Shown here: positions 45,535 through 55,408 of the stretch, piece after piece | Numbering within the stretch: the stretch's first letter is position 1 | Layout of the letters: each line of letters begins with the position of its first letter | Assembly (NCBI RefSeq): GCF_025961315.1 | Contig: NZ_JAOQNK010000001.1 | Span: forward strand, 1,054,001 to 1,118,000 | Length of the DNA stretch: 64,000 nucleotides | Direction of reading: 5' to 3' | Source: Sphingobacterium kitahiroshimense | GTDB taxonomy: Bacteria; Bacteroidota; Bacteroidia; Sphingobacteriales; Sphingobacteriaceae | The notes under the pieces: model-generated | Told to the model about the DNA's origin: nothing | Seen by the model: the letters and a program-made list of their open reading frames with translations, nothing else | The model's database searches: none | Position numbers and translations under genes: made by a program

Positions 45535-46893
45535 TTAACGTATGTTTTGGGGTATTTTTCCATTAATAACTACTGGTTCAGGAAGTCGAAAAGCATATTT
45601 TCTGCTATTGGGATCGAGCATATATTCCTTCCCCTTCACTACTTTTTTAAGTGTTCTTTGAAACCGTGAATCCAGATTCAACCGTTTCAGATCTGACCAG
45701 CGACGACCTCGAAACACCAATTCCTTTTGACGTTCTTTCAGCAGTAAAGGCAAAAGCAGGTCTGGATTTGTTTCTATTACAGGAACAAATTGATTACTGT
45801 CTTGCCTTTTCTTAAGAAGCGTATTCAAGGCAGAAAGCGCTTCAGGTACTTTTCCAATACGAACTGCCGCCTCAGCTTTAACTAAATACATCTCACTAGT
45901 TGTCAATCCTACAAATAGCGTAGCCATAGACTGGTCGTAATTACCCTTAAAGGCATAAGTATTCATTGGGAAGAGATTTTTTCTAAAAAACAGGAGCTTT
46001 CGTAAATCGTTATCGGCATATGATTTTACCAACACAGAATCCACTAATCCATTATTCAAACTCATCGGTCCAGAACTTCCAGTAATAGCCGCAAAAAGAA
46101 CCTCTACATTAAATCGACCTATAGGAAGATCTGCAGAAGCATTAAGTGTATTATAATCCAGCAAAATTGAATGCGATTGTAAACTTGAGTCTGCATATAA
46201 ATATGCCTGTTGATAATTGCCCATATACAGATAAGTACGAGCTAAACCTGCGTAGGCGCTGGCACGAAAAGGTCTTCCCTTTACCGTTTCTTGTAATGGC
46301 AACTGCCATATAGCAGTTTTAAAATCCTTAATCACCTGGTCAAAACTCTGTTGTACACTTGCCCTAGTAGAAGGATCATCAATACCTGGATCTAGACGCA
46401 ACGGTATACCCATTTCGGACATCGCAGTTCCTACCTGATAAGGAGGTGCAAATACTTCTATTATTTGCTGAAAGGCAAAAGCACGAAAGAAATGAGCGAT
46501 ACCGATCAAATTTTTAGCCTTTTCAGTATTACTCTCTGCTCCTAACTTATCGATAATCTCTAATACTTGATTTGCATTGTAAACCACTTTATACGGTCTT
46601 TGCCATTGCATGATATCATTATTGGGCTCATCTAGCCAGGTATAAGTTTGCTGCTGTTCTAAGTTAAGAGCACCGTCAAAATTTTCATCGGTTACATAAT
46701 ATTCATCAGCACCCCATTCACCGAATAAAGGATATCCCATATTCATGGTGCTATAATTATTGAGTAGAAGCTCTGCATCATTCAAACTTTTGGGAATGAC
46801 CATTTTTATATCAGGCTTCTCTTCTAAAAAATTGCTACAACCACAAAATAGCAGTAGCATCCAAATCCCATTTATAAGATTATTTGATTTCAT
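45535..46893 (-). CDS. RagB/SusD-family outer-membrane lipoprotein
   Basis: 452 residues from the ATG at 46893 (MKSNNLINGIWMLLLFCGCS), with the lipobox LFCGC. SusD-type TPR helices (ALNLEQQQTYTWLDEPNND, VVYNANQVLEIIDKL, AHFFRAFAFQQIIEVF, RASAYAGLARTYLYMGNYQQ) and the C-terminal KERQKELVFRGRRWSDLKRL. It caps the SusC channel and binds ligand at the cell surface. The earlier ATG at 46926 lies inside SusC and would not give a signal peptide. 10 bp separate it from SusC. Confidence 0.93.
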   Translation of the reverse strand: MKSNNLINGIWMLLLFCGCSNFLEEKPDIKMVIPKSLNDAELLLNNYSTMNMGYPLFGEWGADEYYVTDENFDGALNLEQQQTYTWLDEPNNDIMQWQRPYKVVYNANQVLEIIDKLGAESNTEKAKNLIGIAHFFRAFAFQQIIEVFAPPYQVGTAMSEMGIPLRLDPGIDDPSTRASVQQSFDQVIKDFKTAIWQLPLQETVKGRPFRASAYAGLARTYLYMGNYQQAYLYADSSLQSHSILLDYNTLNASADLPIGRFNVEVLFAAITGSSGPMSLNNGLVDSVLVKSYADNDLRKLLFFRKNLFPMNTYAFKGNYDQSMATLFVGLTTSEMYLVKAEAAVRIGKVPEALSALNTLLKKRQDSNQFVPVIETNPDLLLPLLLKERQKELVFRGRRWSDLKRLNLDSRFQRTLKKVVKGKEYMLDPNSRKYAFRLPEPVVINGKIPQNIR

Positions 46894-46903
46894 GATAAAT
46901 AGA

Positions 46904-49900
46904 TTAAAGGTTAAAACTAAATCCAAGTGCTGACATCATCGGATCCGGTATATTGAAACCATATTCACTGTCGATTCCCCATTTATTGGCCCGCCAAATC
47001 GTTCCTACATTTTGCACGTAGCCATAGATCTTGCAGTTTTTGAGTTTAAAACTCGAAGCAAAAGGTAGGTTCACGGTCAGTTGAATATCCCTAAGTTTAA
47101 TCTGGCTCCCACTTTCCAGTAAAGCAGACGATCCTAGAAATACATTACTAGCAATCGAATTTGCAGGATAGGTAACAGCTGGAACATCTGTCATCAGCTC
47201 ATCTCCAGGCTTCTGCCAACGTAGTGCATAATCCTTATGTCCAATACTGCTGTTTACCAATAAATGATTATTATAGGAATTTCGCAGGAACTTATGCCCC
47301 AATTGGTAAGAGATATTCCAAGATAGTTCTACTGTTTTATACCGAACACTATTCCGAAAACTACCTGTATACAAGGGAATAGCAGAACCTTGATATTCCA
47401 GATCCTTTACATTCATATTCGTAATAGCACTATAATCTTTTGAAATCTCACCATTGAGATATGCTCGTGGTGCTCCGGTCTCTGGATCCAGTCCGGCCCA
47501 TTTATAGGTAAGCAGACTAAACAGATCCCTTCCTTCAATAGGCGTCATCACATTGGCTAGGCCCGTACTAATATAATCCTGACCAATTTCATTCTGTACG
47601 AATGCTTTTAATACTTTTGTCCGAACATAAGAAAATACAAGATTGCTGTTCCAAGTCCAATTTTTTGATACGAATGGTAATGCATTGATTGAAATATCCC
47701 AACCTTTTGTTTTTAGGTTTGCACTATTGACCATCATGCTGGTAAAACCAGTACTCGGATCTATCTGGTCTGGAGCAATCAGGTCTTTGGCATTTTTTTC
47801 ATAATACTCCACACTACCGCCTAACCAATTATCACGTAGCGCAAAATCAAGCCCCAAATTCATAATACTCACACGTTCCCATCGTAATTTTGGATTGGGA
47901 GGAGTCAGGATCATTCCATATTTCTGACCATTGATAAAATGTGACTCACTCTCTATGGACATAATTGGATAAGCAGATACCGAATTATTGACATTGCCAT
48001 TATAACCATAGGTGGTACGCAGCTTCAATAAATTGAATAGGTCATTTTCTTTCAAAAATGATTCTCGAGAAAGTACCCAAGCGCCACCTACGGACCAGAA
48101 GGGTTGCCCTCGGTCATTACTTTTAACACCAAATAAATTAGAGGCATCCTTTCTGAAGCTTCCGCTCAATACATATTTGCTTGCGTAGGTATAAGAAGCA
48201 TTTGTAAAATAGGAAACAAAATTATTTCTTAATACCTGATATTGATTATTATCACGCATATAAAATGACCCAAAAGCACCATTAAAGTATGGAACAGCAA
48301 CACCATAGGGTGCCGGTTTAAATGCTCCGGTTTCTGGATCAAAACCTTGATATTGGGCCGCAGTTAAAGTTTTATGGATCTTACGGACTTCCATGCCACC
48401 AAAAAATGATAGCTCATTTTGATCTTGCCACTTTTTATGATACTCGGCTGTTGCCCTGCTCTGATGGGAATAGGTATTCCAGTCTATTATATTCAGATCA
48501 TCCCCAAGCGGCAAATTCCAAGTAACAGAATTCGCGTCGTAACTCGCTACAGCATTAAGAGCATCCCTTTGGCTAAATGATCCTATTCCCTTCCAAAGTT
48601 CACTCGAATTCATGGAGCGCTGATAAGCATACTGCATATTCAACTTCAAACCAAAATCAAAGGCATAGTTCACATTAAAATTGGTAAATAGCTCTCTTAC
48701 ATTCTGCGTCCATTTCGTATCATACAGCTCACTCAAAGGTCGGTAGGTCCAATCCAACAATCTTCCTCCAGCTACAGTATCACGATAAATGTTACTGATG
48801 GCCGTTGCCTCCACCACTGCAGGATCACCGTTTTGATCTACCAATTTCATGTATGGATAATTACTAAGTCCTCTTCCTAAGCCATTGTAGTTAACAGGTA
48901 TGTTCGAATTCACATTTCGAGACTCCGTATATAAGCCACCAATATCCACCAACATATTCTTGACCGGACGCAATTGCGTATTAGATTTCAAGTTTAATCT
49001 GTTATATGAAGAAGTAACAACATCATTCAGATTCTTATCATAACCGGCAGAAAAAAGGGTATTTGCTTTCTCACTCCCCGTTTGAAGCTGAAGATTATAT
49101 TGTTGATTAACAGCATTACGATAGATGTATTTCAAAAAATCGTCCCGCGCATCAATAGCTTTGAGCTTACCAATTGCCTCATTAATTACGGACTCGGATA
49201 TTGCTCCAATTTTTCGATCTTGCATCAACCGAACTACGGGTTCGGGATTGTAATACCAAGTATTGAACTGTCCATTAAACTTTCCTTTGTCGAAGAGATA
49301 CTGTTGCATATCAATGTAATCGGAAGTTTTCATCTGTGGGTAATAATATAGATCTGGTTTAGCCTTTATACTTACATTGGCATTAAATGAAAGTTGCATC
49401 GACTGGTTAAATTTCCCTTTTTTGGTCGTGACCACGATTACACCATTTCCCGACTGCGCCCCCCAAATGGAGGATGCGGCAGCATCTTTAAGCACGGTTA
49501 CACTTTCAATGTCATTGGGATTAAGATTATTGAAAGCACCCATTCCCGCAACTTGATAATAACTTTCATACGGTACACCGTCAACAACAACGAGTGGCCA
49601 TCTTTCAGAGTTCATCGTACTCATTCCACGAACATTTATATTCAAATAACCTCCTCTATTATTGTACACCTTACTCGCTGTTATCCCCGGCACAATATCC
49701 TCTAGCCTACTCACAAAGTCTGTGGAGACTTTACGGTTGAAGAGTTTATTGTCCACAAACTCAAATGATCCTGTCGCACGTTCTTTCGGAATTTTCTGGT
49801 ACCCTGTAGATACCACCTCCACTTCATCGATTTTATTCTCTCCAGGTATCATTCTGACCAGTAACGATACCCCTATGGTATAATTGATTTCCTGAGTTTC

Positions 49901-50251
49901 GAAACCAACATAGGAGAATTTCACATTCCCTTTTCGGTTTGTGACCAGCAGTTCAAAAGTTCCATTTCTGGATGTTCGGATCTGCAGATTCTCATCATCG
50001 ACACGGATAGATACCCCCTGCATCGGCGTACCGTCAATGGATGATATCACTCTACCTGCAAGTTCATATTTTGTCTGCCCGTTCATCCCGCTGTCCTTGC
50101 GGGGTGTCTGAGCATATAAACTAACCATATGAAAGATCATCAATAAGGAGAGCAGTAATAGCTTACTGAGTAGCAATACCTCTCCCTTATATTTACCGAG
50201 CTTTTGGAGATCCCTCCAATCCTTGGTTTTATATGTTTTATCTATTTTCAT
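46904..50251 (-). CDS. SusC/RagA-family TonB-linked outer-membrane protein
   Basis: 1115 residues, normal for the family. Long N-terminal leader with a membrane stretch near 26-48 (LLLSKLLLLSLLMIFHMVSL). Carboxypeptidase-regulatory-like domain near 65-130 (LAGRVISSIDGTPMQGVSIR). Plug near 140-280 (GYQKIPKERATGSFEFV, VVDGVPYE, NPNDIESVTVLKDAAASSIW, GNGVIVVTTKKG). Barrel to the end (MMSALGFSFNL). It imports the ligand together with SusD. The usual SusR/ECF sigma regulator is not adjacent. No carbohydrate-active enzymes are encoded nearby, so the ligand may be a peptide or other molecule. Confidence 0.95.
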   Translation of the reverse strand: MKIDKTYKTKDWRDLQKLGKYKGEVLLLSKLLLLSLLMIFHMVSLYAQTPRKDSGMNGQTKYELAGRVISSIDGTPMQGVSIRVDDENLQIRTSRNGTFELLVTNRKGNVKFSYVGFETQEINYTIGVSLLVRMIPGENKIDEVEVVSTGYQKIPKERATGSFEFVDNKLFNRKVSTDFVSRLEDIVPGITASKVYNNRGGYLNINVRGMSTMNSERWPLVVVDGVPYESYYQVAGMGAFNNLNPNDIESVTVLKDAAASSIWGAQSGNGVIVVTTKKGKFNQSMQLSFNANVSIKAKPDLYYYPQMKTSDYIDMQQYLFDKGKFNGQFNTWYYNPEPVVRLMQDRKIGAISESVINEAIGKLKAIDARDDFLKYIYRNAVNQQYNLQLQTGSEKANTLFSAGYDKNLNDVVTSSYNRLNLKSNTQLRPVKNMLVDIGGLYTESRNVNSNIPVNYNGLGRGLSNYPYMKLVDQNGDPAVVEATAISNIYRDTVAGGRLLDWTYRPLSELYDTKWTQNVRELFTNFNVNYAFDFGLKLNMQYAYQRSMNSSELWKGIGSFSQRDALNAVASYDANSVTWNLPLGDDLNIIDWNTYSHQSRATAEYHKKWQDQNELSFFGGMEVRKIHKTLTAAQYQGFDPETGAFKPAPYGVAVPYFNGAFGSFYMRDNNQYQVLRNNFVSYFTNASYTYASKYVLSGSFRKDASNLFGVKSNDRGQPFWSVGGAWVLSRESFLKENDLFNLLKLRTTYGYNGNVNNSVSAYPIMSIESESHFINGQKYGMILTPPNPKLRWERVSIMNLGLDFALRDNWLGGSVEYYEKNAKDLIAPDQIDPSTGFTSMMVNSANLKTKGWDISINALPFVSKNWTWNSNLVFSYVRTKVLKAFVQNEIGQDYISTGLANVMTPIEGRDLFSLLTYKWAGLDPETGAPRAYLNGEISKDYSAITNMNVKDLEYQGSAIPLYTGSFRNSVRYKTVELSWNISYQLGHKFLRNSYNNHLLVNSSIGHKDYALRWQKPGDELMTDVPAVTYPANSIASNVFLGSSALLESGSQIKLRDIQLTVNLPFASSFKLKNCKIYGYVQNVGTIWRANKWGIDSEYGFNIPDPMMSALGFSFNL

Positions 50252-50300
50252 TGTTGTAATTTTTTAATGCATATAGCTCTCCTATTGTCCCCTTCAACTA

Positions 50301-50341
50301 CCGAGGGTGACTTGTTCCTAAAGTCTTTTCTCTTCCCTCGG
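50301..50341 (-). promoter_or_regulatory. leader hairpin upstream of susC
   Basis: CCGAGGG (50301-50307) and CCCTCGG (50335-50341) form a 7-bp stem with a 27-nt loop in the 146-bp region before the SusC start. No T-run follows on the minus strand. It may be a leader structure; the function is inferred. Confidence 0.3.
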
Positions 50342-50397
50342 CAGCATCCGGGCTTCTAAACAGTGAAACTATATTCGTTACGTTCCTTTAGGAGACT

Positions 50398-51078
50398 TTA
50401 ATTCATGGTTCGTACGACTACTGGTAGGCGTTTCGCTTTCATAATCATCGTGAGCTGTTCTGCCCAGATCAGTTCAACAGACTCGCCCGTCATCTTTGTA
50501 ACTTTTCGACTGTCTTTTACGACAGCTAGCTTCTCGATTCTTACATCAAGCTTAAAGTGTTTATTCAGATCATTCAATATCCGTTGTTGGTATTCCTCAC
50601 GTTCTGTTTTCGCAGGTACCGTTAGTTCGTAGCAGTATCCCGGAATATTTCCTTTTTCCTCATTGGGAATAAACCGTTCACGGTCCTCTCCTAGCACCAG
50701 TATCTGGTTGACAGGAAAGTCGGCAGGTAGCGTTAAAGCAAAAAGGTAAATCTCATAGATCTTCATATTGATCAGCGAGATTCGCAGGACATCGATAGCT
50801 TCGTTGCGCACAACCAGACTAAAAGAATCCGAAGGTTCTGAAAGGTGTATCAACAGTGAATAATAACGTTGTGATGGCCGTTCACTTTTCACATATCTCA
50901 ATGCAGACAGGGTCGTTATATGTCTAAATTCTGTATCGAACCTTTTAAATAAACATTCAGGTAAATCTGTAATCATAATTGGTTTTTTGATAATTGGAAC
51001 ACGTTTTTCGTTCAAAAACGAAGACAGTTCTTTCCCTGGGGACAGCGCATAGCTCTCCCGATTGCAAGTTTTTTGCAT
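50398..51078 (-). CDS. hypothetical protein upstream of the SusC/SusD operon
   Basis: 226 residues, or 192 if it starts at the in-frame ATG at 50976 (MITDLPECLFKRFDTEF). No signal peptide or membrane helix. The C-terminal part (YCYELTVPAKTEREEYQQRI, LNKHFKLDVRIEKLAVVKDS) faintly resembles the DUF3738-like end of the TlpA-like protein at 44255. It is probably cotranscribed with susC. I do not recognise it further. Confidence 0.55.
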   Translation of the reverse strand: MQKTCNRESYALSPGKELSSFLNEKRVPIIKKPIMITDLPECLFKRFDTEFRHITTLSALRYVKSERPSQRYYSLLIHLSEPSDSFSLVVRNEAIDVLRISLINMKIYEIYLFALTLPADFPVNQILVLGEDRERFIPNEEKGNIPGYCYELTVPAKTEREEYQQRILNDLNKHFKLDVRIEKLAVVKDSRKVTKMTGESVELIWAEQLTMIMKAKRLPVVVRTMN

Positions 51079-51692
51079 TTTTTTAAGGTTTATATTGAAA
51101 GTGAATCAGGAGCTAAAAATTTGGCAATAAGCCCCCTGTTCAACTTGCAATAGTTAAAAAATAAATTGGAAAAAATGCAATTATTAGTCTACATCAAGGT
51201 TAAAAATTGGCTTCGTGATTGCATTTTGAATGGATAGTCAGCATAGTGACTTTGCGCAACAGATCTAATCTGCCGGCTTGATGATGTTTTTGGTGGTCTG
51301 TTTTTTGTTCATAACTCTCTTTTTTAAGGTCTAAAAAAGCTTGAGCAATAAATCTAGTATATGATAAGGAAAGTTCATCAAAAAAGAGATGGGACAAACC
51401 TTATTTTCTTTCGAGGGTCGTAGGAAGAACCTTAGGTGAAAACAAGAGAATGCCCATCTCTCCTTTGAAAACACAAAGATAGAGAATGGGCTTTGATCTC
51501 CTGAACTTACACCCTTTGAAAATTTCCTACGTTTTCGAAAGTAAGATTCAGCATCAATAGCCTTTAACATACTATCAAACATAGCATTTAGCTACATTGA
51601 CATAACAAACATAATTATAAAATTCGATTATTACAAATTTTACCTTGAATACTATTTAAAATGTTTTTATCGTAAAAGCTTAAAATGGTAGC
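51079..51692. other. intergenic region with long-range hairpin and possible small ORF
   Basis: 614 bp. On the minus strand AGAGATGGG (complement 51453-51461) and CCCATCTCT (complement 51385-51393), followed by six T, form a long hairpin that could act as an attenuator ahead of the 51078 gene. A 65-codon minus-strand frame (51200-51397) with plausible codon use (FLDLKKESYEQKTDHQKHHQ) opens directly after a stop and has only a TTG start, so I do not call it a gene. Confidence 0.35.
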
Positions 51693-52151
51693 ATGCAAAA
51701 GATAAACAAGCTATCATTATATATCGTAAACTATATTCTATTTTTAAGATTAGTAATTGGGAAATCTGCTTATGATTTATCAATTGGTATTAAAAAGAAT
51801 AAAAACTATGTATCACATATAGAAGATAAGGACAAACCTGATCATTACAATTCTGCTGACTTTGCAGTAATTGCAGATGAACTCGAATGTAAAATTCATG
51901 ATTTTATTCCTTCTGATGAATGGGACGTCAGTGATTCGCATGCGAAAGTTGATAAATTTGTTGACACCCTAAAAGATCCACGTTTTGCAAAAAGAGTAAT
52001 CTCAGCAATATATGCTAGAAATACACAAGATAAAGCTTTAGAAAATATAGAGAATTTATATGGTCATTTTCATCTAAAAAGTGATAAAGTTGAAGAAAGA
52101 AAAGTCGTAAAAGAGGTTTGGGAAAAATTTGTGGCCAATAATAAAGCATAA
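51693..52151 (+). CDS. XRE-like helix-turn-helix protein
   Basis: 152 residues. An N-terminal XRE-like helix-turn-helix near 15-65 (FLRLVIGKSAYDLSIGIKKN, YVSHIEDKDKPDHYNSADFA). The C-terminal half is a charged helical segment (KVEERKVVKEVWEKFVANNK). It is the first gene of the AT-rich island and may regulate it. No partner is fused to it. Confidence 0.65.
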   Translation: MQKINKLSLYIVNYILFLRLVIGKSAYDLSIGIKKNKNYVSHIEDKDKPDHYNSADFAVIADELECKIHDFIPSDEWDVSDSHAKVDKFVDTLKDPRFAKRVISAIYARNTQDKALENIENLYGHFHLKSDKVEERKVVKEVWEKFVANNKA

Positions 52152-52271
52152 TTATAGAGCTGAAGTTTAGCTATCATTTTTATTTATTAAATTCGAAATT
52201 ATATTTATAAGCTCACCATTCAGACTGAGGTTATGATTTGTATTTATTAATAATTTGAAAGGTAGCCTAAA

Positions 52272-53291
52272 TTGATTGAAATAGTAAAAAGAGAATCGGT
52301 ACGAAAGAAGGACGGTCCAATTGTGACTATTTCTCACATGGATTATCATATTATATGCCGCGTAATTGATTTAATGGCAGATATTGGCATGGATGATGAA
52401 GAATTATCTTTCCTACTTGGAAAACCAAACAATTATGTCTTTAGCTATATCGCCAATCCGAATGATAAAAATAAATTCAAATCTGACCAGGTTGACCTGC
52501 TCCCCTATTTACTAAATTGCTATTGCACGGACGTATATGCTAACGATTGTCCTAAAGGTAATATCCAGCTTTTCCATAGCCAAAAAATTGAAAACGATGA
52601 AGAAAAAGGTTTTAGTCATATTATCTACGATAACAACGGAAAAGGCACTCGAATTATCTGGACAAAGAAGATAAATCAAAAAGGATCTTTCCGAAAAACT
52701 AATAAAAATTTACTTGATCTTCTGATAAAATGGATCGATGAAGGTGTCCTCGATTTACCAACGCCTTCAATTGATATTTGGAAAAAGCTCATATCGGAAT
52801 CTCAATTTGAATTTTCCATCAGTGATCTAGAAAAATGTCTCAAAATACTATCTACCAAAAGCATTTTAACTAAGAAAACTATTGATGGTATTATCTACTA
52901 CTGGAAGTCTCACCCTCAAACTTCTATTATAGTCCATTACATCAATGCATACAATGCTTTTAAACCAAAAGATATGTGCAAGAATATGACTGAGGATGTT
53001 GTGTTTGAGAATATACATGATGGCAATACGACAATGACCTTAAAAGGCAAAGATGCCTTTCTTAAACAGGCTTTGTCAGTATTAGATCTATTTGTCGACA
53101 GGAAGCAGATTATCACCTCCATCCTACACCGCAACAATATCTCTGAAATCACAATCAACTACGAAGCTAAATTAGCCAAAGATCTTCCAAATGGTCTAAA
53201 GAAAGGCCAAGAACTGCGTCTAAAAGGCAAATCAATATTTGAGTTTTCTGATGATGGAAAGATTATGAAGTTGGTGGATGTTAGTGGGTAG
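52272..53291 (+). CDS. helix-turn-helix-like protein with C-terminal NTF2/SnoaL-like domain
   Basis: 339 residues from a TTG start; an ATG at 52338 is the alternative, but residues before it (ESVRKKDGPIVTISHMDYHI) look coding. N-terminal XRE-like region near 23-70 (IGMDDEELSFLLGKPNNYVF). A middle winged-helix-like part is near 150-215. The C-terminal NTF2-like domain is near 220-335 (HYINAYNAFKPKDMCKNMTE, LSVLDLFVDRKQIITSILHR). NTF2 domains bind small ligands or proteins. A combined sensor and regulator is inferred. Confidence 0.6.
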   Translation: MIEIVKRESVRKKDGPIVTISHMDYHIICRVIDLMADIGMDDEELSFLLGKPNNYVFSYIANPNDKNKFKSDQVDLLPYLLNCYCTDVYANDCPKGNIQLFHSQKIENDEEKGFSHIIYDNNGKGTRIIWTKKINQKGSFRKTNKNLLDLLIKWIDEGVLDLPTPSIDIWKKLISESQFEFSISDLEKCLKILSTKSILTKKTIDGIIYYWKSHPQTSIIVHYINAYNAFKPKDMCKNMTEDVVFENIHDGNTTMTLKGKDAFLKQALSVLDLFVDRKQIITSILHRNNISEITINYEAKLAKDLPNGLKKGQELRLKGKSIFEFSDDGKIMKLVDVSG

Positions 53292-53447
53292 AAGAAAATT
53301 AATTAACATCCTGATTTCCCAAAAAACCTGACTAAACACTCATTACCAGTAAACTATATTTTTCCACATAGTACTACATTATAAAAAATGAAAATTAATT
53401 AAATGAAATAAATAATTTATATTCGTATAAAGATTAAAAACTATATT

Positions 53448-54611
53448 ATGAATTTTATCGATTGCGCCTCATGTAATACTTCCTTACCTGAACACTCCAT
53501 ATTTTGTTCTAGTTGCGGAAATAAAGTTAAATGTCCTTCTTGTAAATCAGTTTTAAGTAAAGAGGCGAAATACTGTTCACAATGCGGATCAAATGTTGAA
53601 GTTAATAAGGAAAATCTAATCGGCGAAAAAAGTACAATAAAGTACCATAGAACGAAGGATGAGATTTTTTGTGAAGTTTCGTTAACTAATGAAGTTGGTA
53701 AAGACGGTATTCAAAGTCTAATTAAAAACATTACAAGTCAACAAAATACACCTTATATAGAATTAAATGACGATGCTCCACATATAGAAAATCATCCCTT
53801 AAATGATGATATGAATATTACAAGTAACTCTGTTGACATCGATAGAGATGTATCAATTCAAAAAGAGGAATTAGAACAAATACAACAGTTCCCTCATATA
53901 AAAGATTTAGAAATAATTTTAAATTGCAGTGAATCTGAATGGATTTTAATATATGCATATTACGAAAGTGATTTCGCAAAGAAAGCTTTTACACGTCAAT
54001 CAGTCCGTGACCAATATTTGGCAAGTAGAAAAACAACTTCTAGAGTCAACAATTTTGAAAATAATTGGAAAAATCTTTTTAAATTATATTTTGCCACCCT
54101 AAATGATGAACAAGTAAAATTTAAAGTAGATAATTTAAATAATATTGAAAATTTAATAAACGGAAAAAAGAAGGGTAAAGCCCGATCTATAGCGAAAAAC
54201 ACGACCAGTTCAAAAGAAAATATAGATGTAGACCAAAGTTCACCAGTTGTCAAAAAAAAGAAACAGAAAAACAATTCAAACATTAGTTATTCGCTTGTTA
54301 CAGAACTTAATCTGCATCCAAAAGAAAAGAAAAGTTTAAAAGAATACTATGAAACGTATAAGCCAAAAGATAATACTGAGACAGTTTTATTAATTGTCTA
54401 TTATCTTCAGAAAGTACTATTACAGGAAGGCATTAATGAAAATATGATTTATACCTGTTTCAAAGACCTTTCACTTTCTGTACCAGGAATTAGAGCAAGT
54501 CTAAAAAATATCAAAGTAAGAAAAGGTTGGATTAACACCTCTAATTTCTCAGATCTTAAAATAACCCAATCAGGAGAGAATTTTTTTGAACATACTATAA
54601 AAACAAAATAA
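53448..54611 (+). CDS. double zinc-ribbon protein with C-terminal winged-helix-like domain
   Basis: 387 residues. Four CxxC knuckles at the N terminus (CASCNTSLPEHSIFCSSCG, CPSCKSVLSKEAKYCSQCG) make a double zinc ribbon. Then comes an acidic linker, a helical segment near 150-250 and a Lys-rich stretch (KKKKQKNNSN). The C-terminal ~95 residues (VLLIVYYLQKVLLQEGINEN, CFKDLSLSVPGIRASLKNIK) resemble a winged helix. The next gene, which starts immediately after the stop, carries a related domain. AT-rich, no known name. Possibly a regulator or nucleic-acid-binding part of a defence module; this is inferred. Confidence 0.65.
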   Translation: MNFIDCASCNTSLPEHSIFCSSCGNKVKCPSCKSVLSKEAKYCSQCGSNVEVNKENLIGEKSTIKYHRTKDEIFCEVSLTNEVGKDGIQSLIKNITSQQNTPYIELNDDAPHIENHPLNDDMNITSNSVDIDRDVSIQKEELEQIQQFPHIKDLEIILNCSESEWILIYAYYESDFAKKAFTRQSVRDQYLASRKTTSRVNNFENNWKNLFKLYFATLNDEQVKFKVDNLNNIENLINGKKKGKARSIAKNTTSSKENIDVDQSSPVVKKKKQKNNSNISYSLVTELNLHPKEKKSLKEYYETYKPKDNTETVLLIVYYLQKVLLQEGINENMIYTCFKDLSLSVPGIRASLKNIKVRKGWINTSNFSDLKITQSGENFFEHTIKTK

Positions 54612-55367
54612 ATGGACCTAAAAAGCTACTTAAGAAAAGTATCAAGTTTTGATTCATGCTCTTCCAGTAAAAAAATAGATTATTTCATTCACTTTTTAAT
54701 AGATCAAAGAAAATTAGATGGTGTAAAAGCGAAAGATATAGTCGAATGCTTTAATGAATTAAGCTTAAGTCCATACTCAAATATTTGTAGTTATCTAAGT
54801 AAAAATGCCCAACGTAGAAAAGGTCAAAAATTTATTAAAAGAAAAGATTTATACATTTTAGAGGCTGGCTACATTAAAGAATTAGAACAGACAATTGACT
54901 TGGATTTCATACCAGTAGCAACAAATAACCTATTTCCTCTTAGTATATTTGACAATACTAGAGGATATTTAGTAGATTTTGCTAAAGAAGCATCTTGTTG
55001 TTATGATTTTAGCCTTTATAACTCTTGCTTCTTTATGTTAAGGAAATTGTTAGAAACTTTAATAATTGAATTATTTGAACGTCATGGCTTGGAATCTCAA
55101 ATAAAAAATGGTAACGGTGGATATTACTTTTTAAGTGACTTAATCGCAAAAATGTCTGAACAAAAAACTTGGCATTTAACAAAAATTGTGAAAATTGACA
55201 TTCTTAAAGTAAAGAAGTTTGCCGATTCAAGTGTACATAGTAAAAGATTTTCAGCTAAAAAGACTGATATTGATAATCTAAAAACAGAAATTAGAATTAT
55301 TATTGAAGAACTTGTAAATCTAATTGATTATCCTAGTTGGTCCAACAACATAAAAAATAATACTTAA
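54612..55367 (+). CDS. winged-helix-like plus DUF4145-like protein
   Basis: 251 residues. The N-terminal ~95 residues (KIDYFIHFLIDQRKLDGVKA, CFNELSLSPYSNICSYLSKN) match the C-terminal domain of the preceding protein. The second half (DFSLYNSCFFMLRKLLETLI, then FLSDLIAKMSEQ and ADSSVHSKRF) resembles DUF4145, a helical HEPN-related family seen in defence and toxin contexts. Its start ATG follows the previous TAA with no gap, so translation is coupled. No enzymatic site is certain. The function is unknown. Confidence 0.6.
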   Translation: MDLKSYLRKVSSFDSCSSSKKIDYFIHFLIDQRKLDGVKAKDIVECFNELSLSPYSNICSYLSKNAQRRKGQKFIKRKDLYILEAGYIKELEQTIDLDFIPVATNNLFPLSIFDNTRGYLVDFAKEASCCYDFSLYNSCFFMLRKLLETLIIELFERHGLESQIKNGNGGYYFLSDLIAKMSEQKTWHLTKIVKIDILKVKKFADSSVHSKRFSAKKTDIDNLKTEIRIIIEELVNLIDYPSWSNNIKNNT

Positions 55368-55408
55368 TTATGAATATATAAATTATAAACAAATACAAAC
55401 GAGAAATT

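Noticed and set aside
51200..51582. Two overlapping minus-strand open frames upstream of the SusC operon
   Set aside because: One has only a TTG start right after a stop; the other has unlikely composition. Both cross the long hairpin.
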